From: Rhexocercosporidium sp. MPI-PUGE-AT-0058
Lineage: Eukaryota > Ascomycota > Leotiomycetes > Helotiales
Reading direction: 5' to 3'
Length of the DNA stretch: 64,000 nucleotides
Assembly (NCBI GenBank): GCA_020746875.1
Contig: JAGTJL010000003.1
Location: 558,001-622,000 of the forward strand
Below, piece after piece: positions 12,334-22,402 of this stretch. The position numbers and the translations under genes are program-made. Within the stretch, counting starts at the first letter, position 1. Each line of letters opens with the position of its first letter. Below the pieces are notes generated by a model that was given only the letters and a program-made list of their open reading frames with translations, was not told the DNA's origin and made no database searches.

Positions 12334-12588
12334 ATGGACAACGAGAATGAAAGGGATGAATCTCCCGTTTCGCTTGGAGAATCATCGCCGTCATCAGCTT
12401 CAAGCTTCAACACCGACGAAATCATCAAGACCTTTCCTTGCGTGAGGGCTGAAAGGTTGATGGGATTTTATGATAGTTGTTCGATTGCCCCAATGGAGCA
12501 TAGTGATGCCTGTGGAGTAGATAGTATGCAAGGAAGAAGTGCGATCAAAGAATACTGTTGCCGGAGGGGACTCGAGCGCCTGTTCTAG
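12334..12588 (+). CDS. Possible small gene or gene remnant, unknown
   Basis: The ATG lies in an excellent fungal context (ACACCATGG) after a pyrimidine-rich leader. It opens an acidic/Ser-rich N-terminus (MDNENERDESPVSLGESSPS). The frame stops at 12588 after 84 codons. A second coding-like frame (12539-12760) overlaps it, so either an intron with the GTGAGG donor at 12442 is used, or a frameshift has broken the gene. No homologous family recognised. Confidence 0.3.
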   Translation: MDNENERDESPVSLGESSPSSASSFNTDEIIKTFPCVRAERLMGFYDSCSIAPMEHSDACGVDSMQGRSAIKEYCCRRGLERLF

Positions 12589-14434
12589 CAAGACAAGCGG
12601 GATCGAAGGGGCCAGGTTGTTTCTGGACAGAAACGGTGATCTGTCGCTGAGTGGGAATGAGTGCCACTCATTCTTGCACCCTTTCCTTGCTGGGAGCCAT
12701 CACAATAACTATTTGGAGATTTGGCCGAAGATTATGGATATAGGTCCATGCAGCGATTGAGGTTGTGAACCTGTCTAACCCTTTAAATACGAGCACCAAG
12801 GCTCTGTCTGGTGGTGTAAGTAAGATCGCGCTCACAAATTCCTCTCTCGAGCGGTCAAGTAGCGAGTGGGTACTGCTGCAGCGCCTCAGCATTGTTTGTT
12901 TGTACAGGCTCTCCACTGGAATAGATTTGGCCGCCTATACACATGCCCACATTGTAGAGTAGAGCTTTCGAATAGGTGGGAGTTGGGTTGTGGATACTTA
13001 GACGTATTGTTTCGTCTATAATCTTTTCTCTTAAATCTGCTTACATTCGGCCATCAGCAGGAAGACGTCTGCTTGATCTTCATACCTAGAATGTCGCAGC
13101 AGCAGCGTAGTGCTTTTGGATACCTTGATTTGACTTCGTGTTGGGTCCTATCTTTCCCTTGACTGAAAACGACCTCTCCCGTCGTACTGGGCTGAGAACG
13201 AGTCAAATAAACTTGGGCAAGAGGGATAAGGATTAGTCTGGGTATGGGGATGGAGTGACACAGGATAGGGTCATCTCAATCTTGGACCTGTGGTAAGATG
13301 GTCTGAGGAGTGTTCGTCCGATATCCTTCCAAACCTGAACGGCGTCCTTCCAAGACAAGCCGAAACGCTGCCCACATCGATTCTTTACTCCGTTGTATCA
13401 TAACCGATGGACATTTCAGAGTTGGTTGCTGGTAATTGATGTAAAAGATCGAGGTGAATGTGAGTCGCCTGAAACTAAATTCTTGGTAGAAGCAATCGAG
13501 CATTTAAATCTGACGGCTCACGATGTAGTGTTTTGGCGAGGCCGTCTTTCGAGGTTCTGTTCCGCATCCTTTGCGCTTCAAATTCGAACGTCGATTGAAT
13601 GTGCTGTGTATTTGTCGTTGCTTTGCCTCAAGACCCAGAGGCAAGGGATTTTCTTCCAAGGAGTAGAAGGATAATAAACGGACTACGATCAAAACCCGAA
13701 ACGGAAATAAATCCGTTTTCTCGCAGCGCAGGTACGTAAGGTACAATACTATCATGCTTCTTCCTCATGCACATCGTAGACTGGAGAAGGTGCTAACACA
13801 TCGAAAAAATCACTATCAACTACTTCATCAATCTCTCGGTTTCGAACGGGAACTTCAGCTCGCTCAACAGCAGCGATCTTATATTCTGCAATTTGTCACC
13901 ATGAAGTGGCGCATCCATCGCTTGGTGGGTTGCCAGGGCTACGCATTTAAGTGGCTGACAGTCAACACTAAAATCTGCAGCATCAAGACTCGTCTCGTCA
14001 CCCCGCGAACCAGCAACCAGGTGTGCCAACCGATCCTTGCGACCCAGCTCTTAGCTGTTCGAATCTGACCGCCAGGTTATTGAGAGATACCATCACAAGC
14101 TTCATCCTTTTTGCGATACATCTATCTTCACTCGGTGCGAATATTTGTTGCGGTGGGACGAGTCGCCTAGGACAGGGGATTTGGCGATAACAGTGTTTAC
14201 TTTTTGGACGATAACGACCGGGGAATTTTGCTTGTTTCCTTGTTTGCTCCACGACAGCTGAAGAAACAACACTGCATTCCAGAGATACACCAAAGACGAT
14301 CTACGACATCGCATTCCTCGACTCTATCGATAAGGACGATTGTACGGGCGAACGAATTTATACAGACATTTTTGCAACGAGAAGGATAAAAGAATTGTTT
14401 CCGAGGTGTCGTTCGGCGGCCACGAGCCGTCGTG
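12589..14434. other. Long upstream region of the b561 gene
   Basis: About 1.85 kb with no gene I can defend. One minus-strand segment (13820-14040) has coding-like composition, with residues such as DETSLDAADFSVDC and HGDKLQNIRSLLLSELK before a TAG. It lacks an ATG in the same frame and a convincing intron. The rest looks like promoter and leader sequence. Confidence 0.3.
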
Positions 14435-16926
14435 ATGGCTAACGATGGACTTTCTCCTCCTGGGAGCAGCTCCTATTCCTCGAATACGATGTATGTTGGA
14501 GATGGCACATGGGATTCTACGAGGAATGATTTCTTATTGCCGAATTTGGTGGGGTTAAATTTTGAGACGATGCGATATAATGGTATGTCCCCTCACTCTC
14601 TGCTTAAAGGGAAACATACTGATGCATTTCGGTAGGAATGGGTAATCGCTTTGCATCTATGCCTGGATATCACGGTCTAATCAGAGCACATGGCATCATA
14701 GCTGTGATTGCTTTCCTCATCCTTCTCCCCACCGCTATCCTAATGGCCCAATTCTACTCTCGAAATCCGTTCTGGGCGCTTCGAATGCACATATACCTTC
14801 AAATACTGGTTGTGGGACTTTCAACGGTAGTCTTCATTATTGGATTTAATGCCGTCGGTCTGAATCGCAGTCTTACGAACCCACATCACGGAATCGGAGT
14901 CGCCATCTATACGTTGATCTTGGTACAAGCGATTTCAGGATGGTGGATACACAAGAGAGAGAAGAAGCGGATTCCAGTCAAATTGCCAGTCAAGTTGGTC
15001 CTCCATCAATGGCTCGGAAGGGCTATTGCGTTATTGGGCTTTGCACAAGTTCCTTTGGGATTAACTCTCTATGGGAGTCCAAAATGGATGTTCATCTTGT
15101 ACGCCGTTTGGATGTTTTTCTTGCTCGTCCTGTTCTTCGTCTTATGCTATAGGGCGATCCCACCACTCGACGGGTATGCGGGGGGAAGTAGACGCAGCCG
15201 TAGTCATGGTGGAACAGTGATTTCGGACAAGAAGCCCAGCAGATTTGGAGGAATTCTGGGTCCTTTGGCCTTGGGTGCTGGAGCCGCTGCGTTGATGGGC
15301 AGGCGCAAGAGCAGGAGCAGGAGCCGAAGTCATAGTCGAAGCAGGAGGACCGAGGTGATCCCAAGCAGACGAGGAAGTGGGAGCTACATCGAGGAGGAAA
15401 AGTACTCGGAGAGGCCAAAGAAGAGTGGGGGGATGATGGACAAATTGCTGAAAGCAGGAGCAGTCTTTGGTGCGGCAGGGTTGGCTAAGAGCTTCTTCGA
15501 TAAGAGGCGTCGAGGAAGAGATGACGATGACTACTCTTCTGTGGCTCACGATACACCATCTCGACGACGACATGATCGGCGTCACAGCGATAGCGACCTT
15601 AGCGAGAGCATTGTTGTTCACCGGATGGAAGAAGGACGACCCGGACACTCAGGTGTCTTACCTGGACCAGGGGACCCTGTTTTGGCAGCAGCAGCTATCA
15701 GTGCTGCGACTCCAAGACCGACCACCCCACGACCAGTCCGTCGACAAAGCTCTTACGATTCTGGCTCATACTCTTACGAATCCACACTATCCCCGTCAAG
15801 ACGCCCGCAATCTACCCATAGAGCTCGCAATGGAGTTCTAGCGGGTCTTGGACTTGGCTGGTTTGCTAAGAAGATGAAGGACAGACGAGATAGAAAAGAG
15901 TTGGATCGGCTGGACCGAATTGAAGCACAGCGTATCGAAGATGAGCGATTAGCTCGACATGGTGCAACTCCATCACGACTAACAGGAGATGGGTACCCAA
16001 GTTCTGGCCGCCGACATCAGAGACGACCTTCTGTGGCACCCTCCTCCGAACTCTCGTCAATAATCGACGACCCTCATGGTATCCGCCCAGGAGCAATACC
16101 ACCTCCTGTCGTCCCACCACCTTTCCAACCTGGACCAATAGCCACCGATATGGAAGCGAGGAGGTCACGATACGATGTGACCGAACCTGTGTCCATGCCA
16201 CCTTTGCCTCATGACCCACAGGGAATCTTGCATCAAGAAGAATCCGGAAGCGAGGCGTACATGTCGGCAGGCGGCCATCCACATCGTCGACATTCCTCAC
16301 GTAGGAGGAGAGAAGGAGAAATCGCCGCTGCGGCAGCAGTAGCAGAAGCTGCCAACCTTGCAGCAAGAGAAGAAGCTCGTAGGAGACGGTCAAGGAGTAG
16401 AGGTGGCCATACAGATGTAGTCAGCCCGCCAGTGAGCGTGAAAGTAAAGCTTCATGGGGATAAAGGCCGGAACGTCACATTACGGCGTCTCACAGAGCAA
16501 GAAGCCGCGGCGGAACGAGAGGCGAGGAGATCGGATCGAAGACGGAGACGTGCCGATTCATTATCCAGTTTGAGTGGTACTGATACTGCTACATCGAGAC
16601 GGAGATATAGACGAGAAGAGGGGAGCAGACGAGCTCATTCACCTCCTCCTACAATGGCGCCTCTGAACCCTCCTGCTCCACCATTCGCAGGTGGGAAAAA
16701 GCCAAAAGATTCGGCATACTACAGCGGTAGACCGAGCGAACCGGCTGGAAGTCCTGCTGCTTTACCGGCTGGAAGTATAGGTAGTCCGGAGAGTCACGCT
16801 ACGTGGAGTGCGATGAGTCCGAGTATAGATGGAGGAGATGGTGCGGAAGCTGCAGCTGAGAGGAGGCGCAGGAGGAGGTTAGAGAGGAATCAGCGGAATC
16901 AGACGGGGACGGTGGACTTCACTTGA
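14435..16926 (+). CDS. Cytochrome b561-type membrane protein with a long Arg/Ser-rich tail
   Basis: Two exons, 14435-14582 and 14636-16926 (2439 nt, 812 residues), separated by a 53-bp GTATGT...GTAG intron. After a 50-residue Ser-rich N-terminus come five hydrophobic helices to about residue 230. His68, His101, His134 and His173 sit on successive helices (RAHGII, RMHIYL, HHGIGV, HQWLGR), the spacing expected for two b-type hemes in the b561/ferric-reductase-like fold. From about residue 240 to 812 the protein is disordered: RRKSRSRSRSHSRSRR, many R-R-R and S-R blocks, Pro-rich patches and Ala-rich helices. The membrane part suggests transmembrane electron transfer. The tail has no recognised domain and makes up about 70% of the chain. 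No DOMON domain precedes the b561 core. Confidence 0.85.
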
Positions 16927-17701
16927 AGTAACTTAGGGTAGGGTCTTGGAAATGGGATGGATGTCTCTCATGCAGAGCGGAGTTTAGGGTGCATTTGTAA
17001 AATTACTTGGATGTCTTTTACTTGGACATAAATTGGCAGGCTTTAAGCTAGATGTCAAGATGATGATTGGCAATGCCTATAATGAAGGAATGGATTCTAC
17101 GTATACCAAAGTTGTTCTTTCTCTCTCTTTACCTGACCTGTGGTCCAGTTTCTAACCTTTTGGATTGAAATTGGAGCTGACTTAGCTTTTAACCCCAACC
17201 ATTGTCAACTTCCAGTTATTAATTTTATCAGATTTTCGCCGTTGAACTATCAGTAAATGCCAAAGTATCCTTGATTTGTCGATTTGAAGATAGCACTCTT
17301 TTTATTAGTCTGGATCATGATTAGGTTCCGTGATATGGTTCATGAAGGAAGTACTTGGGAAGACTCTCTCGATCTACATGCCACATCTCTCAAAGCTCGC
17401 ACAGCATATGTTTGAAAGCTGTTGAATCCTTGATCGATTAAAGAAGGCACTACTAGCTTCAGGCGCTGCGATTAACTTTCTCCAAACCCCGAATCAGAAT
17501 TGTGACATTTACTAGCTCGTAGCCTTTCGACGAGGCTGCCCCACCCTTCAGCCTCGCCCACTTCATCGCGTCGTCGCGTAAACAAACTTCCTCAATCAAT
17601 CAACCTCATCCCAACCATTTTCAACAGCAGCAATGCAGCAGACAATCTCTTCATAATCTTACCTTCTCAACATCCACCCACAACTATCACACAACTCCAA
17701 A
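16927..17701. other. Intergenic region between b561 and NNF1
   Basis: About 775 bp. The last 150 bp before NNF1 are rich in CAACC/TCATC, typical of a fungal 5' UTR. No gene or RNA seen. Confidence 0.4.
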
Positions 17702-18478
17702 ATGTCCACTACCGCCGTCCCCCCTTCACCCTCCCCACCACCCCTTCTCCCGACCCCCTCCACCCCCGGCGTCCGCGCAACAGTCTTCACGAAACTCTAC
17801 AACGACGCCCTCGCCAAGACTCTAACAGCAATATCCTACCCCAGTTTCGCATCCTGCTTCCCATCCATTGCAGAGCAAGCTCCTGCCGCGCTGAAGGGTA
17901 TGCACGCCGATATGGCGGGGAAATTGGAGAGGTTCGCAAAGGAGGAGTTCGAGACGATATTAAGGGAGAGGGATGTGGTGGGGAATTTGAACCGGTTGGA
18001 GGATTTGGTGAAGGATGCTGGGAAGAGGAAGGCGAGGGGTGTGGAGGGGGTAGAGGTCGTGCCGTATGTTTTTTTTTGGTTCCTTTCTTGCTTTCGTGCT
18101 TTCCCACTGCGATGGGTGGAGTTCTTGCTCCGTTGATTCTGTACTTGGGTTTGGGACTGGGATTTGGCTTATATACTAACAACCCCTTCAAGACCACATA
18201 CCCTTCCCCCTGCTGCCCTCCTACGCTCGCACACCACGCCTCTCCATCAATCGCAGCAATCGCACCTCAACGCCAAACTTCAAACAACGGAATCCCAGAA
18301 CGCGACGTTGATCGAGGAGATTAGGAGGCAGAGGAAGGAAATTGAAGAGCTCCTTGCATTGGGGGAGATGCTGGTTAGGGATTTGGAGGGCGCGGGGGAG
18401 AGGCTGGGTGAAAGTGGGGAGGAGTTGGCGAGGAGGGGGAGGGAGGCCGAGGGCGTGCTTGCGGAGGAGGAGAGGTAG
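17702..18478 (+). CDS. NNF1: Kinetochore protein Nnf1 (MIND/Mis12 complex)
   Basis: Two exons, 17702-18063 and 18193-18478 (648 nt, 215 residues), joined across a 129-bp intron with GTATGT, a perfect TACTAAC branch site and CAAG. After a Pro/Ser-rich N-terminus (residues 1-25) comes the Nnf1/PMF1 core: R-A-T-V-F-T-K-L-Y-N-D-A-L, then SYPSFASCFPSIA, then KLERFAKEEFETILRERDVV and NRLEDLV. The C-terminal half is a long coiled coil (HLNAKLQTTESQNATLIEEI onward, heptads to the end). Nnf1 pairs with Mis12 in the four-subunit complex that links CENP-C chromatin to Ndc80/Spc105. The length matches fungal Nnf1. It is convergent with the downstream PH-domain gene. Confidence 0.88.
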
Positions 18479-19660
18479 TGTTGGTTTTGGGAGGGGGCTT
18501 GTGGAAATCTGGGGTGGATTGTGCTCGGTTTTGGGGGGAGGGGGCGCCTGGTTTACAATATGGAGGCATGCATGGGCTCGTTTGGTTTGGTTTGGTCTGA
18601 TCTGGACGGAGGACATGAAAACGGCGTTTGGGCATCCATATTGACTTGGGAGCCTCTCGAGGCATACACCAGGACAAGGCATGATAATTGCTACGATATT
18701 AGTATGTATGAATTGAAGTATAAGCTATATTTCCCTGCTCTTTCAAGTGATCTCATACTCCCTCAATTAATTGCGGGGTCCTGGAACTATGTTGGCGTCC
18801 TTACCCAGTCAACAGAGAGAGCCTCACAAAGCCCATACATAGCAGTCGCAAAGAAAACAAACGGTTTCGAAAGAACAACCCAGCTCTTCTCTTCTCACTA
18901 GACGGTCAAGCGTCCTCGTTCTCGTCCAGCGCCATGCACCTCCGCATGCCCAAAGCAGTAACCCCTTCATAATTCCATGCGGGCACTCGCTCAAAAAGGG
19001 AATGCAGCTCGGGATGCATGGGCATGGTACGGCCGCATATCGATTCCGCGTATCGTACCAGAGTGTACCACGTAAGCCCAAGTTTCCGTGCTGTAGTGAG
19101 TGTCGTGACTGGGGGAAGTTGAGTGTGTGAGACGACGGATGGTGGCTTTTGCGGGATCCGGGCATTCGGGAATTGTTGGTTCCAGTTCCAGCGTTGCACT
19201 GGATCTGGTGGATGTACAGCAACCAAGAGGGGTAAGTACAGAGAGGCTCGTTCCAGTAGCCAATAGAGGAATTTTGTGCTGGATGAAGGGAGGGTACTTC
19301 TGGTATGTATTCCGTGGAAGGTATCGATTCGCTCGAGATGAATCTTGTTCAGTGATTAGCATGTAGTGTGAGGACGGAACTTGATGTACCACAGGAAAAG
19401 GGATAGTCTTGTTCTAAAATGCTATGCTCATTCTCCTCCGTATGCAGGTAGGATACAAGTACAATCAATACAGTCGTTTTACTTCGTCCGATGCGTATCC
19501 AATCCGCTTTAATCCAATCCAATCCAATCCAATCCAATCCAATCCAATCCAATCCATGCCAAATCAATTCATTTCCAAGCCCATCTCCAAAACTCCAACA
19601 CCAATGCACCACCGCTCTTTCTAAACACTCAAAAACAACAAAAAAGCACAACCAATCTCG
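18479..19660. other. Convergent 3' region with an AATCC array and a weak minus-strand ORF
   Basis: About 1.18 kb between NNF1 (plus) and the PH gene (minus). It holds (TTTGG)3 at 18581-18595 and the AATCC array at 19511-19555. On the minus strand, 18906-19226 reads as a coding-like tail (KLGLTWYTLVRYAESICG... ending DENEDA and a stop). No in-frame ATG precedes it and I could not build a full gene, so I do not list it as a CDS. Confidence 0.35.
19511..19555. repeat. Pentanucleotide microsatellite (AATCC)9
   Basis: Nine uninterrupted AATCC units are visible directly. They lie between the 3' ends of NNF1 and the PH-domain gene. Confidence 0.98.
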
Positions 19661-21103
19661 CTAAACTCTAATAAGGTTTCCAGTCTGGCCTACTCTCAGC
19701 TCCCCTAAAGTCTCCCTGCCTTCTAACTCCCCATAATCAGGCGGCTGGCATCGTTCCAGTTTTCCAGTAGCCCAGTCGACTACCCATTGCTTGCCCATCA
19801 TGATCACGAGATTGCTCTTCCTGGGACTGCGGTGTGTCAGGATTGCCATGCAGCGTTTCGCGTACAGCATATCGTAGAAATGCGTCCACTGGTGTTGAGG
19901 TCGCCATTTCCCATCCGGGGTTATGGATGGATTTGGTATTGTAGATGTGATGTTCAAATGGGTGGTGGATTGGATAGCGTGACGGGCGCGGGAGAGCAGG
20001 TTTGATCGGGATTCAAATCCTCTTATGGAGGCGGGAGTTGAGGCTGGTTCTGGGATAGCGAGACTGGCTGTTGACTGTGAGGGAGATGGAGTACGAAGTG
20101 AAGGAGTTGTCGAGCTCGATTCGGTCTCTTCAGCGACCGTCTCGTTGTCTCCAAGAGCCGTAGAAACAGCTGCGTCGCCAGCATCCTCTGTCGTATCAGC
20201 ACCAGCCAACTGTGGAAATTGGGTAGAAATGATCTCTTCCTGTTCCCGGACTAGATTGGCGTTAAGCTGAATATTTCCAAAGCCTGCCCTGGCACGTCTC
20301 CTCGTTCGTCGTGGAATACTAAGATCCCTAGGAATTTCCCTATCGTCGAGAGGAGGTGCCAAGTCGATGGCTGCAAAGAGTGATTGCAACCAGAGGACGA
20401 ATGTCTCAATTTTGTTACAGGAGAGGAGAAACTGGTCTGCCTCGGCGCGAACTCGTATAACAAAGCGCTTTCTATGTCTAGTTAGCAATGTTCTCGACTT
20501 CAGATAGGACACAAATTGGGCTGCAGGATCGTCCGCCAAAATCCGGATGAGCCGGGAAATGTCCTACGGACCTACTTACTTGAGATAATCAGCAGCTATG
20601 CCAACGTCTGCATGCTGAAGGTTGTAGCTCCTCAAGAACGATCCCTTCTTGGAAGCCATCGAATCGTCCAGCTTCCCACCATCATCCTTCCCACCAAACA
20701 ATGCGGAGCCCTTGAATTTATGGAATTTCAATGCTGTTCCTTGCAGCGTGACAACCACCCGGTACCAGTTGCGATCTGTCGCCCTGTGTACTGCACCTTC
20801 CAACTCCATCTTCTTGAGGAACACATTCTGTATACTTATCGCACTCGAATAAGGTGGGAGGACTTCCCGACCTTCATCTTCGCGCGGTTGAATATTGAAC
20901 TTTCGTCGGAGAGATGGGGAATCAAGTAGGTTATCGTAAGCCGGTGGATCATCGGACGGTTCTACTTCTTCCTGCTCGTAATACTCGTCCATGGAATGTC
21001 GATTTGAACTTGGGACAATAGAAATATTGGTCGTGGCATTTGCAGTCTCATCATCCCCATTGTTGGCAGCTCCATGACTGCCAGTATTCACTGGCAAAAC
21101 CAT
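19661..21103 (-). CDS. PH-domain protein
   Basis: Two exons on the minus strand: 20580-21103 and 19661-20471 (1335 nt, 444 residues). The 108-bp intron is GTAAGT...CATAG. The ATG at 21103 is the first after an in-frame TAG. Residues 1-95 are acidic and disordered and include PPAYDNLL, a PPxY motif that could bind a WW-domain ubiquitin ligase. The pleckstrin-homology fold spans about 95-230: VFLKKMELEGAVHRATDRNW, YRVVVTLQGTALKFHKF, KRFVIRVRAEADQFLL, then the closing helix ETFVLWLQSLFAAI. An Arg-rich patch (RRTRRRAR), a Ser/Thr-rich linker and a short conserved-looking C-terminal block (WTHFYDMLYAKRCMAIL) follow. It likely acts at membranes through phosphoinositides; it resembles the yeast YHR131c group, from memory only. 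Confidence 0.82.
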
Positions 21104-22402
21104 TGCCGACGTAGCCGGAAACTATAACTGGGCGTCGGATGAATAGGAAAGTCGGTCAGACATGATTCTCGCACAGTTGAGGTGTGCGATATGCAACGAC
21201 GGTTGCTTTCTCTCCACGCCCTGAAAAAGAAAGGTGGATATCCGTACTGAGAGCAGTGCAGGAGAGGATGACTTGTAGGAATAATTGAGGTGAGATAGTA
21301 GGATGTAAGAAATGAGAAAGTATCAATAGAGTCAAACTACTGATAGGATGATTGGGATGCATTAATGGGTACGTACACCCGGTGCTGATCAGCACTGGGC
21401 TGGCTGGGCTCGGATTGCGGAAGGACTTCCCTTGGCCCCGGGTGAACGAGATGAAGTTTCTTTACGAAGGGAAAGGGCCGATGGAGCCGTGAGAGGTTGA
21501 GCGAGTCGAGTCGGGTCGAGAGTGTGTGTGTGTGTTGAGAAGGTAGGAACTTAGACCCTGTCGGTCTCGTTCGAATTGCAGACGACGTGCATGAAAAGTG
21601 GCCCTCGGCCTTCCAGCCGCGCATGTTATCTTGGTATCTTGGTTACGCTTAGTGGGGGATGGGAAATGGACTGGGAAGTGGGAGGTGGGGGATACGATGA
21701 GCTGCAACGGGAACTAGCTGTGGCCGTGGGGAAACAATGGAGTGATTGGTGAGGCGGAGGGCGGAGGGTGGAGGGCGGATGTGGAGAGACGAGAGACGAG
21801 AGACGAAATCAGCCTGGAGTCATATTCAGCCGGGGAGGAGGGAGGATGATGTTCGAGGAGGATGAAGAGGCGAGGAAGCGAGGAAGCGAGGAGGCTCGGG
21901 TGGAAAAGTCACGTGGGGTCAGCCGCAGAGCATTTACACGAGCCCCTTCCGGACGGAACACCGAGAAGGCCGGAGAGAGGTACTACTTGGGGAGGTAAGG
22001 TAAGGTAAGGTAAGGAAGGTATTGGGGGGTACTTCTGCTGCTCGTTCATCTCGTAAGCAAAAAGCAGACAACCGAGCCTCAATCTGCAAGAGGAAGGTAG
22101 CCATCTCGAAATACTCGATGATAATTGGTCGACTTCGGTTAGTGTTCGATACTTCGGAAGCTCAATGTCCTCAAGCTCTCCAGACCTCGGTTGAGCTACT
22201 TCTCTAATGAAAGAATTATCGGTTAGCCTAGATTACCTAGAGAATCCATCGAGTGCTCTCAAATCAAATCTCGTTGAAGCTGACTGATAGGGTAATAAAA
22301 ACTTCAATTCCCATCAAATGTAAATCCACTGGAATTACACGAGAATCCTGCAAAGCCGTACTCGTCAAATTCTATAAACGTCTCGTTTGCTAAGACATAG
22401 CA
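21104..22402. other. Intergenic region upstream of the PH gene, downstream of GH115
   Basis: About 1.3 kb. It holds purine-rich simple repeats (a GAGAGAC heptamer array near 21785, GAGGAAGC near 21870) and (GGTAA)4 at 21994-22015. No gene supported. Confidence 0.45.
21994..22015. repeat. Pentanucleotide array (GGTAA)4
   Basis: Four GGTAA units plus GG, read directly. Confidence 0.95.

Noticed and set aside
13820..14040. Minus-strand coding-like tail upstream of the b561 gene
   Set aside because: A stop lies just upstream in frame, there is no ATG, and no intron of normal size joins it to the neighbouring frame.
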